NCBI GenBank assembly: GCA_028285445.1
Contig: JANQPQ010000029.1
Span: forward strand, 44,079 to 108,078
Direction of reading: 5' to 3'
Source: Cyclobacteriaceae bacterium
GTDB lineage: Bacteria > Bacteroidota > Bacteroidia > Cytophagales > Cyclobacteriaceae
DNA length: 64,000 nucleotides
The notes beneath the pieces were generated by a model, which had not been told where the DNA came from, did no database searches, and saw only the letters and a program-made list of their open reading frames with translations. Both the position numbers and the translations under genes were made by a program. Numbering within the stretch: the first letter of the stretch is position 1; every line of letters begins with the position of its first letter. This document shows, in pieces, positions 41,582 to 51,239 of the stretch.

Positions 41582-44014
41582 ATGCTTAAGAACTACGTAA
41601 AAATAGCTCTGCGCAATATGATGCGCCAGAAGGGTTATTCCTTTATTAATATTTCGGGATTAGGTATCGGTATGGCAGCTTGTATTCTCATTCTGCTTTT
41701 TGTGCAAGATGAATTAAGCTTTGACAAATATCATGATAAGTATGAAGATATATATCGTGTTACTCGTGAATGGCGCAATTCTGATGGTGAGACATCTTTG
41801 CATCTTGGGCATGTAGCTCCTCCATATGGCCCGCTCCTAAAGAATGATTTTCCAGGCGTTGTACTTAACGCTGTCAGGTTTCAGTCTGGTTACAACCCTT
41901 TGATGAAGGTTGATGACAAGGAAATTGTAGAAAGTCGGTTCTTTTTTGTTGACGCTGATGTATACGAAGTCTTTTCCTGGAAAATGAGCAGTGGTGATCC
42001 CAGCACGGCGTTGACAGAACCCAACACTTTGGTACTGACTGAAAGTGCAGCCGAAAAATACTTCGGCAACGAAAACCCTGTTGGAAAAAGCATGACCTAC
42101 AATAATTTTGGGGCTGAGTTGGAGATGAAGGTTACTGGAGTAATGCAGGATGTGCCACTGAACTCACACTTTGGATTTGATATGCTGGCATCGTTTAAGA
42201 CAGTGGAGAATTTCATGGGTGGCCCACAAAACTTGATGTCTAACTTCGGCAGTAACAATTACTCGACATACCTTCTATTTCCAGAAGGATATAACATAGA
42301 GGACTTCAAAGCGGAGTTGCCAGATTTCCAGGAGCGCCACCGTGGGCCTACCAATAGTGGCGTGCCGGTATGGGATAGAAACAGGCTACACCTCTGGAAT
42401 ATATCGGATATTCACCTGCACTCTAACCTCGACTCAGAAATAGAAGCTAACAGTGATATCGCATATATCTACATATTCACAATTATAGCACTGCTAACGC
42501 TCATAATTGCCTGCATCAATTTTATGAACTTGTCCACCGCACGTTCTGCGAAGAGATCGCAGGAAGTGGGACTAAGGAAAGTAATGGGTGCGCAAAAAAT
42601 AGCACTCATCAGGCAGTTCATTACAGAGTCGGTAATATTCGCCATTATGGGATTAGTTCTCGCACTGGTGTTGGTGGCTGCGGCACTTCCTAGCTTTAAT
42701 GACTTTGTTGGTAAGGCTCTGGCAATCGATATTGTTGGCAATAGCTTTGTGCTGGTGCTGTTAATTGGCATTACAATATTCGTAGGTTTTATAGCCGGTA
42801 GTTACCCTGCCTTCTTTTTATCAGCCTTCGAGCCTGCTTCTATTCTAAAGGGAGGTCACAAGTCAGTTGGTAAGAAGCTTAACTTGCGTTCGGTGCTGGT
42901 TGTTGTGCAATTCTGCATTTCAATACTATTGATTATTGGTGTTGGTGTTGTACAAGATCAGTTGGAATATATGCGTACAAAAGACCTTGGATTTAAAAAG
43001 GAGAACATGTTGGTATTGCCATCGAGCGGACAGATATACAACCAATTTGAGTCGGTACAGCGACAATTAGAGCAACATCCGGGCATAATTGACGTGACAT
43101 TGGCAAGCAGGGTGCCCTCTGGTCGGCTTTTAGATTCCCAAGGAGCAACGGCTGAAATCGACGGTGAGATGAAGATGATTACCTTCAGGATCGCCGATAT
43201 TCACGTTGACCACGACTACCTCAGTAACTTTGGTGTTGAGTTTGTTGCAGGGAGAAATTTCGATAGAAATATAGCTAGTGACTCAACGCTTAGTTTTGTT
43301 CTAAATGAATCAGCTGTACGGGCCATAGGCTGGGAAAGTGCAGAAGAAGCTATTGACAAGCAATTTAATTATGGCAGCAGAACAGGTGGAAGAATTATCG
43401 GGGTAGTAAAGGATTTCCACTTTGAATCGTTGCACCAACCGATAGCGCCAATTGTGTTTTTAGTAACCAGTGGCCGCAATAGCAATATAGCGGTAAGGAT
43501 CAACGCTGATCAGGAAGAGGAAGTGTTGGCCTTCTTGCAGGAGCAATGGTCATACCTACGACCAGGGTTCCCCTTTAACTATTCCTATGTCGATGACGAC
43601 TTTAGCCAACAATATGCTGATGAAGACAGGCTTGAGCGCATGGTTAAGTATTTCTCAGCTCTAGCAGTAATAATCGCTTCACTTGGGCTTTTCGGGTTGG
43701 CATCTTTTGTAACAGAACAACGAATAAAAGAAATTGGTATTCGAAAAGTCATGGGAGCTTCTGTTATGCAGGTGTTGCTACTGCTTACCCGGGGATTCAC
43801 CAGTTTAGTGGCAATCGCCTTTATAATTGCTGCTCCGGTCGCTTGGTTTGTTATGGATTGGTGGTTAGGGAACTTTGCCTATCGGGGAGACATACAGGTT
43901 ACAGCTTTCTTAATCGCGGGTTCGTTGGCCTTGATTATATCCTGGTCTACCGTGGCCTCACAAACCATTAAGGCAGCCATCTCTAATCCGGTAGATGCTA
44001 TTAGATACGAGTAA
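41582..44014 (+). CDS. MacB/FtsX-type ABC permease without prefix domain, array copy 6
   Basis: 810 residues. It begins directly at the core (MLKNYVKIALRNMMRQKGYS), matching about residue 81 of copy 1, so the prefix domain is absent rather than disrupted. TM1 is followed by VQDELSFDKYHDKYEDIYRV. Coupling loops QEVGLRKVMGAQKIAL and KEIGIRKVMGASVMQV. It ends AAISNPVDAIRYE. This is the ordinary Bacteroidota FtsX/MacB_PCD permease architecture, probably closest to the ancestor of the array. Convergent with the next gene, 6 bases apart. Confidence 0.92.
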   Translation: MLKNYVKIALRNMMRQKGYSFINISGLGIGMAACILILLFVQDELSFDKYHDKYEDIYRVTREWRNSDGETSLHLGHVAPPYGPLLKNDFPGVVLNAVRFQSGYNPLMKVDDKEIVESRFFFVDADVYEVFSWKMSSGDPSTALTEPNTLVLTESAAEKYFGNENPVGKSMTYNNFGAELEMKVTGVMQDVPLNSHFGFDMLASFKTVENFMGGPQNLMSNFGSNNYSTYLLFPEGYNIEDFKAELPDFQERHRGPTNSGVPVWDRNRLHLWNISDIHLHSNLDSEIEANSDIAYIYIFTIIALLTLIIACINFMNLSTARSAKRSQEVGLRKVMGAQKIALIRQFITESVIFAIMGLVLALVLVAAALPSFNDFVGKALAIDIVGNSFVLVLLIGITIFVGFIAGSYPAFFLSAFEPASILKGGHKSVGKKLNLRSVLVVVQFCISILLIIGVGVVQDQLEYMRTKDLGFKKENMLVLPSSGQIYNQFESVQRQLEQHPGIIDVTLASRVPSGRLLDSQGATAEIDGEMKMITFRIADIHVDHDYLSNFGVEFVAGRNFDRNIASDSTLSFVLNESAVRAIGWESAEEAIDKQFNYGSRTGGRIIGVVKDFHFESLHQPIAPIVFLVTSGRNSNIAVRINADQEEEVLAFLQEQWSYLRPGFPFNYSYVDDDFSQQYADEDRLERMVKYFSALAVIIASLGLFGLASFVTEQRIKEIGIRKVMGASVMQVLLLLTRGFTSLVAIAFIIAAPVAWFVMDWWLGNFAYRGDIQVTAFLIAGSLALIISWSTVASQTIKAAISNPVDAIRYE

Positions 44015-44020
44015 GTCTCC

Positions 44021-44809
44021 CTACTTGAACTCCAAACCAAACTTAAACAAAGTACGGTTGTGGAGTACATTGTATTCCAACACAAATGGAGTTTGGAAGG
44101 GCCCAAATTCGGTTTGGGTACCTCGAGTGTATTGCATAAACTGACTAATTGCAAAGAACCACCTGAAACTTCCACGCGATGGAAAGATAATACCAATACC
44201 AGGTTGAGCGTGAATACCTCCGGAATGGTCAGGGGCTAGAAATGTGTCACGGGAGAAGCCATAGCCAAGCCGTAAATCAGTGAATGCTCGTATCCTGTTG
44301 TTATTCAGGTAGTAACGACCAATTCCGTGTAATGTAAAGAAGTCATGGCCAATGAAAGTTCCAGCAACATCAAAATCTGAGTAGGCTAAGCTGGTTCCAA
44401 CTCCTACTGCAAATTTATCCTCCAGGCGCTTGAGTACATTGGCTTCTGCTTGCACGCTGCCTGAGCCAAGGCTGAGGGCAACGATTCCAAAATTGCCATC
44501 AATAAAATGAAATTTACCCTTGTTGTGGACAGTAATGTTATCTGGCCGCTGCATTTTTTTGATTTGCCCCGTAAACAGGCTCAGGGTATCACCTGTTGTG
44601 ATTCTGAACTTAATGACCGGATAGACATTAGAAATTACATCCCCTATAAAAACGGAACCATCGCGATAGTGAATAATTGTTTTGCCCTTGACGTTAAGTT
44701 GGGCAAAGGTGAGATTAGTGAACACCAGCGCGAACACAACACTGGAGATAATGCATTTTATCCCCAAAGCTGTGCTACGCGCTGGCTGCCAAATGCTTGT
44801 AGCTGACAT
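44021..44809 (-). CDS. Predicted outer-membrane beta-barrel protein
   Basis: 262 residues. The long signal region ends at LTFAQ (about 36). A short N-terminal beta domain (about 38-90, IIHYRDGSVFIGDVISNVYP) is followed by alternating strands ending in FKFGLEFK, a typical barrel end with a C-terminal aromatic/hydrophobic pattern. GVGTSLAYSDFD and GIGRYYLNNNRIRAFTDLRLGYGF look like barrel hairpins. I cannot assign a family beyond this. It follows the LVIVD lipoprotein gene by 9 bases and probably shares its transcript. Confidence 0.75.
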   Translation of the reverse strand: MSATSIWQPARSTALGIKCIISSVVFALVFTNLTFAQLNVKGKTIIHYRDGSVFIGDVISNVYPVIKFRITTGDTLSLFTGQIKKMQRPDNITVHNKGKFHFIDGNFGIVALSLGSGSVQAEANVLKRLEDKFAVGVGTSLAYSDFDVAGTFIGHDFFTLHGIGRYYLNNNRIRAFTDLRLGYGFSRDTFLAPDHSGGIHAQPGIGIIFPSRGSFRWFFAISQFMQYTRGTQTEFGPFQTPFVLEYNVLHNRTLFKFGLEFK

Positions 44810-44818
44810 GAAGCCTAT

Positions 44819-46084
44819 TTAGAAGGCTACGTTGCTAAGTAAGTCGAACGAGTCTTGTACCTGATATTGACCAAGACCATCAGGGCCCGCTATTAATATA
44901 ATGTCAGTTCGTGTGGGATGCTGCAGTACATCGTAAGCAGACAACCCAGTCTCAGATTTTTCCAATACTAGAAACCTCTCGTTGCTGGCGTCGAAGATCT
45001 TCAGACCATTTGCTCCTTCTCCAACATATAACTTCGTACCTATTTTGGTAAGCCCAAATGGACTTTCCATTGGAATTTCCTGAATGCTCTGAGCCAGGTT
45101 GAATCCAGAGATATCCAGAACCACCAAGGCGTTTTGGTCACCTGGACATTCAGCAAAATCCCCTGTTCTCAAAGTTACATAGGCTAATTCTTCACTGACG
45201 GGATATACAGGATCGCAAGAAGTTGCATGCCAGAAAGAGGTCTCCCATTGCGGATTGGTAGGATCTGAAATATCCAGGATCTCTACACTATTCCTTGAAC
45301 CTACAAAAAGGCGATCACCTATGGGATATACTGTTTCCATGTCCCATCCAATGCTCTGATGAGAAACTTTATCGAAACTCGTCCTGTTGTCAAAAACCAA
45401 AAGATTAGTACGGCTCACCATGTAAATGAATCCGTCTTTTTCTACCACTCGGTTTACCGACCCAATATTGTTGGCACTGTTGCCGGAGAATGAGGCTGGG
45501 ACAGCAGATGTTGGGATCAGGTTATTTTGAAAATCGAAAAAGACTGTGGTATTTGTGGTTCCCCAAACCAGGTCGAAGATATTGTCGTCTCGGGAGATTT
45601 TCTCAGTCACTTGCTCAAATTCGAATGACAGTAGGGATTCTCCATTACTATTCACCAACTCTTCTGCAACTCCACCTTCCAGCCGGCTGATTAATTGAGG
45701 TTGCAACGGATTCGAAACATCAATTTTCAACATGTCATAGTAACTCTCGGCAAACAGGGTGTTGTTAGTAAGGAAATATTCACGGTTGCCTGGGATATTT
45801 ATAAAAGCAACATTTAGCGGATTTTCGGGGTTGCTGTTGTCAAGAACATGCACCCCTTTGCCTTCTTCACCAATGAATAGGTACTCAGGTGAAACGAATA
45901 TCTTGCCGGCGTTTTCAATGTTTTGTACACTGCCCAAAATGGGAGTGTTCCGGATTGCAGTCATGTCTCCGTAAGTCGGAATACCTTTCTGATAAGTGAC
46001 AGTCACGTCACCAACTAGATCCTGATCGCAGGAGGTGCTAATTACTGTAAGGGCTAGTAGTAATAGAAATGGTGTGCGTTTCAT
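44819..46084 (-). CDS. LVIVD-repeat surface lipoprotein
   Basis: 421 residues. Lipoprotein signal MKRTPFLLLLALTVISTSC with Cys19. The body is a series of ~45-residue repeats of the LVIVD type, e.g. EYLFIGEEGKGVHVLDNSNP, SYYDMLKIDVSNPLQPQLIS, RLFVGSRNSVEILDISDPTNP and LYVGEGANGLKIFDAS, which fold as a beta-propeller. Such proteins are usually surface or periplasmic; the ligand is unknown. It is the first gene of a two-gene unit with the barrel protein, so the pair may be a lipoprotein/barrel complex. Confidence 0.87.
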   Translation of the reverse strand: MKRTPFLLLLALTVISTSCDQDLVGDVTVTYQKGIPTYGDMTAIRNTPILGSVQNIENAGKIFVSPEYLFIGEEGKGVHVLDNSNPENPLNVAFINIPGNREYFLTNNTLFAESYYDMLKIDVSNPLQPQLISRLEGGVAEELVNSNGESLLSFEFEQVTEKISRDDNIFDLVWGTTNTTVFFDFQNNLIPTSAVPASFSGNSANNIGSVNRVVEKDGFIYMVSRTNLLVFDNRTSFDKVSHQSIGWDMETVYPIGDRLFVGSRNSVEILDISDPTNPQWETSFWHATSCDPVYPVSEELAYVTLRTGDFAECPGDQNALVVLDISGFNLAQSIQEIPMESPFGLTKIGTKLYVGEGANGLKIFDASNERFLVLEKSETGLSAYDVLQHPTRTDIILIAGPDGLGQYQVQDSFDLLSNVAF

Positions 46085-46193
46085 GATTAGTATGTGGATA
46101 ATTAAGAAATATTCAAATTAGGAACGAGAATGCAAAAAATTTATTCTATCTAATTTAGTATTATTTGTATTTATAATTTTCTTTTTTATAGAA

Positions 46194-49100
46194 TTATCTA
46201 CCAACAACCACCTTGTGTACCGAACGCCAGCTTTCGGATGTTATTTCTAAAAGATACAATCCATTAGGTAAAAGCCCTACCTCTAAATTCAAAGTGCGAT
46301 TATCGCGCCAAATAGCCCTTTCTTCTGACAATACGAGGCCTCCTTGCATGTTCACGAGTCTAATTTCTAATTGCTGGAATGGCCTATCAACCACAATATT
46401 AATACCAGAACCGTCCTGAACTGGGTTTGGGAAGAAACGTATTTGATCCATCTCTTCTTGCAACCCATCGACCTTTTCGACACTACCAGTAAAATGCTCC
46501 TCAGCAAATGCGAAAGCCTCAATACCAATTTGTTCACCGATAATACGTCCAGGTATGTCATCCGCAGGAGGATGTATTCCCCCCCAAATTCTGGATAAGC
46601 TGGTTTGATCGGAGGCGTCTCTATAGGTAGCCCATTGCAGGGTAATATCAACGCTGGGTCCGTCTTCAAAAACCAGGAACTCATTTTTCGGTGCGTGAAA
46701 CTCTCCCAACCCTCCTGGAAAATACTCATCACCGGTAAGTAGCGTCATTACTTCTGCTGCTGCCCGAGAGTAAGTGGAATGCCCGGAAATATAACCGGCA
46801 AACGGTGGTGTAACAAAAGACGGTCTTTGATAGGGCCACCAATTTTCCGCAAGAATCCAGTCCACTCCCGCAATGAAGGTATCTGGATTCTGGATGAAAT
46901 CTGGCCCGCGCCAGGCGAACAATTTTATTTTGCCAACATTCTCTCCCCCTGCTCCGGCAAGCGGATCACCTACCTCAACTAACTCTATATAACCAGGAAC
47001 CAGGGGAATGCCATCTTCATGGTAACTGGGAAGATCAGGGTCCGTACTTTGTCCCCTGTCGGCCATACTACGTATTGCTGAAACAGGGCGAATATAATCG
47101 TAAAACCCCTTTATTCCCCAAGCACTAATGGCCGCATCGTGCATGGCACCGCCAAGCGCGAAATAGGCTTTAACATCCCACTCTAATTCATCAACGATAT
47201 CTCCATCACCTTTAAAGCGCTTTTCAAATAGTGGGTGATCATTTACGTAATTGAGGATAGTAAACCAGTGCCCCGGGGGTGTTTCAGAATCTGGCCCATC
47301 AGCCCAGAATTCAGCCAAAACTCTTCCATAGTCGGCTCGAGGCACTATCTGAGGCTCATAAGGCAGGCCGGTTTTGGGATTTACATCATAACCTCTGCTT
47401 TGATCCCCTCCTTCAATGTAATTGTAATATTGCTCGTAATCAGTGAAGCTGGTAGGGAAGGGAGCGCTATTCCCAATATTGGCAGGTGAGATATCCCACA
47501 TCACACCATCAGCGGGGTCGAGATGAGCTGACCAGATTGAAACAAGGCTAAATCCCCACTTGTATTCATCTTCTAGAGGGCCCTTGCCTTGCAGGTCAAT
47601 GGTGGGAGGTGCACCAGGGTCATGGTAAAGCCAGTATTCAAAATCATCTCGATAGCGGATATCGAGGTGCTCACGCGTAAGTGCAAAAGGCGAAACAATG
47701 CCCCATTCAGGGCTGAGAAACTCGGGAGTATTTCTGGGTATTGTGTTGCCGGCCTGATCGATAAACACGTCCAAAGTAAGGGGCTGCCAGCGGTTAGGGT
47801 CATTTAAATTGGGGTTGCCGGGAAAGGCTGGAACCAAAGGCCCATTTACTGGCTTATATCGCTTATTAGCGTAACCATTTTGTTCATTGGAGCCATCCTG
47901 CAGGCCGTAATCTATATAGCATTGGGCTATGTAATTTCCCAATGCGGCAGCATCACCGTTTGTGTAGTCCGTAGAAATATTTGACAGTTCATAGCCAGAC
48001 TGCACCAGTATTTCATCGAAGCTTAGTAGTGCTGTTTCTGATCCGGGAGATTCCCCAAATCTAACATTGAGAAGCTTAGCCGCAGCAAAACTGATGGCTT
48101 CTTCTCTGGCTGCATTTATATCCTCAACTGCATCCGGCTTCGGGAACTGTTCAATGGGGCAGGAGAACTCATTTATGGTATTGCCCAGCAGATATGTTTT
48201 GGCGTTGGTGTCAAAAATCGCCCAGGCATCGTACATGGCTGCTGATACGTGGAACAAGTTTCGCGCATGAACGGTAGGCCTGGCGAAATCATTCCTAATG
48301 GCATCCAGCAGCACTTCGCTCCATTTTCGGGCAATGGAATGGTTTAATACGGATTGACTGCCATCGCTGGTAACATTTACCGTAATCTCGAGATCTTCAT
48401 TATCTACTGTAAGAATGATTTCGTTATCGGATTTTGATACACCAGGAATGTCTATGACCACCTCATATTCCCCACCTTCCAGTGAGGAAAACATGAGTTG
48501 CCCTTTATCATCAGGTTGCCCATGTCCCCGAAGGATTTCATTACCATTGACCTTTTGGAACAAGTAGGCATCGGCATGACTGAAGTCTATTCCTGGCGCC
48601 TCAACATCAATGGTTAGGTTAGAATTACCGGATGATACTTGAATGGCTGGGAGTTGCTGATCAAAACTCCCCTGGTTACCGTCAATTCTCAGAAACTCCG
48701 TTTTGTCCCATTGTAGTTCTTGCGTTCCCAAATAAATTGGGGCATAATCTTCCGTAAAGGGCCGGGCTTTGATTAAGTACTGGCCCATATACACGTCATC
48801 ATTAATTGATCCTTGTATCACTCGTGAGGATTCAAAGACTGTGCTAGCTGCATTCTTCCTATAGAATTCCAGCTCAACAGGGGTAAGCTCGCCACTGATA
48901 TTTGCAATGTTGGCTTCCAATCTAGCCAAGGCCCTTACTTTTTGGGGCCTGGAAACAATTGTAAGATCTGAGAGAAGGTCATTAGTTACCTCACATTGGT
49001 ATACTCCAACGTCGTCAAATGTGGCGCTGGTTATTTGCAAAGTGGGTGAAGTTTCGGCTGGAATGAGATCTCCGTTAAGAAACCATTGGTATTGATTGAA

Positions 49101-49682
49101 TGCACCTGGTGTGGAACAATTTAGTTCTAGTTCATTACCAAGATCAATTTGCAACTCCAAGTTCTGCCCCAGACTATCTTGGGGCGTATAGACAAGGCCA
49201 GCCAGGCCAGAATTTGGCTCCAAATCACCAAAGGTTAGTTTGTTGTTGTTGACTACCAATGAAAACCCACCCTGGCGATCAGAGAAATCTGGTAGACTTT
49301 CAAGAAGATTATGATCCAACTCCAGGGAGGTTATCTCCATTTCGGTAAGGGCATCAGATACTTCTCGCAGCTCATTGCCCGAAAGATCTAACACATGAAG
49401 GCTGACCATGTCCTTGATGGTGGGGGGAATTAGCCCTGACAAGTTATTGGTTGGTAGGCGTAAGGCTATGACCTGCCCACCCGGGTCAAGTTGTACTCCG
49501 CGCCAGAAGGCTACAGGCCGTTGCAGCCAGCCACTGTTGTCCAGCCATGAACTTCCATTGGTCTTGTTGTAAAAATCTACCAAAGCCAGGGAATCGCGTG
49601 GAAGTACCTGCGTGCTGGCTGCATACATTTGCAACACAAGTAGGATGGTTACGAAGGCCCTTTTGGTGAGTTCCTTTGGCAT
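46194..49682 (-). CDS. T9SS cargo with LRR, Ig-like and vanadium-haloperoxidase-like domains
   Basis: 1162 residues. Signal peptide about 1-25. Leucine-rich repeats (about 55-135: VIALRLPTNNLSGLIPPTI, LHVLDLSGNELREV) are followed by an Ig-like domain (about 175-245: CSTPGAFNQYQWFLNGD...DDVGVYQCEV) and transthyretin-like beta regions. Then comes an all-helical haloperoxidase/PAP2-type domain (about 440-1070) with RPVSAIR (about 864), SGHSTYSRAA (about 963-972) and SRIWGGIHPPADD (about 1030-1042). These match the vanadate-binding Arg/Ser/His motifs. The C-terminus (FFPNPVQDGSG...LPNGLYLLEI...KVVVGR) is a type A T9SS sorting domain. Probably a secreted, surface-attached enzyme that oxidises halide or hydrolyses phosphate. 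Confidence 0.88.
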   Translation of the reverse strand: MPKELTKRAFVTILLVLQMYAASTQVLPRDSLALVDFYNKTNGSSWLDNSGWLQRPVAFWRGVQLDPGGQVIALRLPTNNLSGLIPPTIKDMVSLHVLDLSGNELREVSDALTEMEITSLELDHNLLESLPDFSDRQGGFSLVVNNNKLTFGDLEPNSGLAGLVYTPQDSLGQNLELQIDLGNELELNCSTPGAFNQYQWFLNGDLIPAETSPTLQITSATFDDVGVYQCEVTNDLLSDLTIVSRPQKVRALARLEANIANISGELTPVELEFYRKNAASTVFESSRVIQGSINDDVYMGQYLIKARPFTEDYAPIYLGTQELQWDKTEFLRIDGNQGSFDQQLPAIQVSSGNSNLTIDVEAPGIDFSHADAYLFQKVNGNEILRGHGQPDDKGQLMFSSLEGGEYEVVIDIPGVSKSDNEIILTVDNEDLEITVNVTSDGSQSVLNHSIARKWSEVLLDAIRNDFARPTVHARNLFHVSAAMYDAWAIFDTNAKTYLLGNTINEFSCPIEQFPKPDAVEDINAAREEAISFAAAKLLNVRFGESPGSETALLSFDEILVQSGYELSNISTDYTNGDAAALGNYIAQCYIDYGLQDGSNEQNGYANKRYKPVNGPLVPAFPGNPNLNDPNRWQPLTLDVFIDQAGNTIPRNTPEFLSPEWGIVSPFALTREHLDIRYRDDFEYWLYHDPGAPPTIDLQGKGPLEDEYKWGFSLVSIWSAHLDPADGVMWDISPANIGNSAPFPTSFTDYEQYYNYIEGGDQSRGYDVNPKTGLPYEPQIVPRADYGRVLAEFWADGPDSETPPGHWFTILNYVNDHPLFEKRFKGDGDIVDELEWDVKAYFALGGAMHDAAISAWGIKGFYDYIRPVSAIRSMADRGQSTDPDLPSYHEDGIPLVPGYIELVEVGDPLAGAGGENVGKIKLFAWRGPDFIQNPDTFIAGVDWILAENWWPYQRPSFVTPPFAGYISGHSTYSRAAAEVMTLLTGDEYFPGGLGEFHAPKNEFLVFEDGPSVDITLQWATYRDASDQTSLSRIWGGIHPPADDIPGRIIGEQIGIEAFAFAEEHFTGSVEKVDGLQEEMDQIRFFPNPVQDGSGINIVVDRPFQQLEIRLVNMQGGLVLSEERAIWRDNRTLNLEVGLLPNGLYLLEITSESWRSVHKVVVGR

Positions 49683-49904
49683 TATTAGCTATTTGCTTAC
49701 AATAAAATTACATCAGTACTCAATGTTTATAAACACCCAAGGAGCAGATATTTCAATTTAACCTACTGGTGCAGATAATTATCACCCAGGAATACAAAGA
49801 TTTCTGGAAATTCTTGCGTTTTCATTACATACTAAAATCGCAGAAATGGGGTTATAAGGGTGTTAACCCGATTTTAGGCCAAAGATTTAATATATTTATA
49901 TAGT
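49683..49904. promoter_or_regulatory. Divergent control region between haloperoxidase and CAL-OmpA genes
   Basis: 222 bases without a gene, carrying both promoters. It contains a 12-base perfect palindrome TGTTTATAAACA (49724-49735) upstream of the minus-strand gene. Near the plus-strand gene it holds an inverted repeat GGGTTA / TAACCC (49849-49854, 49864-49869) and an AT-rich stretch with TATATTTA just before the ATG at 49905. Which of these are used cannot be told. Confidence 0.35.
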
Positions 49905-51233
49905 ATGTTTCGCGGAGTTAACACGCTGTCTCAGCTATCTATTGCGCTGATTTTCACTACAAGTACGTCAGTATTTTCCCAAATACAGGTTGATACCACT
50001 CATACTGATGAATACTTGGTTAAGGAAATTCTGCTTGGCGGTGGTGTGAAAGTAGGGAATATCCAATACACTGGTGCGCCCCATGCTGTGGGTAGCTTCA
50101 ATGACGATGATAAAATTATCGGCATTCAGGATGGCTTAATCCTAACCTCCGGCAATGTTTTCTACTGCCAGGGGCCCAATGAAACTGCCTCCAAGGGTTG
50201 GGCCAGTGGTGAAGCTGGCGATGCAGACCTAAATAAATACACCACCGGATTCACTTATGATGCCGCTGTTTTGGAATTCGATTTTATTACGGTGGCTGAA
50301 AATCTGGAGTTTAATTACGTCTTTGCGTCTGAGGAGTACCTGGAATACGTTGGCTCCAAATTCAATGATGTGTTTGCCTTCATTATTAGTGGGCCAAATG
50401 CTAACGATGTTAATATCGCCCGATTACCCGACCTTCCTGTGCCTATAACAATTAACAATGTAAACCACCTCTACAATAGCAGTTATTACATCAACAATGC
50501 CTATGAAGATGCGGTGCACGAATACGTTTACGACCCACGTAGAAAGAAGCTAGTCAAGAATAAGGAATTCAATAAGAACCCGGAACTGCCTTCATACGAC
50601 ATTCAGTTTGATGGTTTCACGGTTGTCTTGAAAGCGAAATACCAGGTTATACCCAATGAGATCTACCATATTAAGATCGCCATTGCGGATGTTTCCGATG
50701 GAATTTTGGATTCCGGGGTTTTTTTGGAGGCTGGCTCATTCCGTAGTTATGGAGACGAGGTTGTAGCCATTACCAAAAGGATTTACGAATCTGATTTACT
50801 GGGCATTGATGCAATTCCAAAACTTCCGGTTTCCTTTGATCTGCCAACAGTGAAGCCAAAATTTGAGGTACCAAGGATAGTTGCAAAACAGCCTGAAGTT
50901 ACTGGAGAGGTTCTCGATATCAATTTCGAATTCGATTCTTACGCTATTCCAGACAGCGCCATGCTAAATCATGTTTATAATGTCCTAAGTAAAGATCCTA
51001 AATTAAAGGTCGAGATTGTTGGTCATACCGATTACGTTGGGTCGGAAGAATATAATCTGCAATTGTCTCAAAAACGTTCGAATAGCGCCGCTAGCTATCT
51101 AATTGATAAGGGTATAAACAAAAAGAACATCATTACCACCTTTTACGGCGAATCGCAACCGATCGACTCCAACAAGACCATTTTTGGTAGAGCCAAAAAC
51201 AGAAGAGTCGAGTTCATTATCAGATCGAACTAG
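49905..51233 (+). CDS. Choice-of-anchor-L domain fused to an OmpA peptidoglycan-binding domain
   Basis: 442 residues. Signal peptide about 1-26. The choice-of-anchor-L domain (about 28-280) is clear: GIQDGLILTSGN, GPNETASKGWASGEAGDADL, YDAAVLEFDF, FNYVFASEEYLEYV, FNDVFAFIISGP, ITINNVNH. A Pro/Val linker (about 290-335) leads to an OmpA C-terminal domain (about 340-442) with INFEFDSYAIP, IVGHTDYVGSEEYNLQLSQKR and GRAKNRRVEFII. CAL domains usually precede an anchor such as a T9SS signal; here the anchor is OmpA, which binds peptidoglycan. So the CAL domain is probably periplasmic or held at the inner face of the outer membrane. Confidence 0.9.
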   Translation: MFRGVNTLSQLSIALIFTTSTSVFSQIQVDTTHTDEYLVKEILLGGGVKVGNIQYTGAPHAVGSFNDDDKIIGIQDGLILTSGNVFYCQGPNETASKGWASGEAGDADLNKYTTGFTYDAAVLEFDFITVAENLEFNYVFASEEYLEYVGSKFNDVFAFIISGPNANDVNIARLPDLPVPITINNVNHLYNSSYYINNAYEDAVHEYVYDPRRKKLVKNKEFNKNPELPSYDIQFDGFTVVLKAKYQVIPNEIYHIKIAIADVSDGILDSGVFLEAGSFRSYGDEVVAITKRIYESDLLGIDAIPKLPVSFDLPTVKPKFEVPRIVAKQPEVTGEVLDINFEFDSYAIPDSAMLNHVYNVLSKDPKLKVEIVGHTDYVGSEEYNLQLSQKRSNSAASYLIDKGINKKNIITTFYGESQPIDSNKTIFGRAKNRRVEFIIRSN

Positions 51234-51239
51234 TACATC

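Noticed and set aside
28402..44014. Array of transposon-carried or recently duplicated genes
   Set aside because: The copies are strongly diverged, have no flanking inverted repeats, target duplications or transposase, and are translationally coupled; old duplication fits better.
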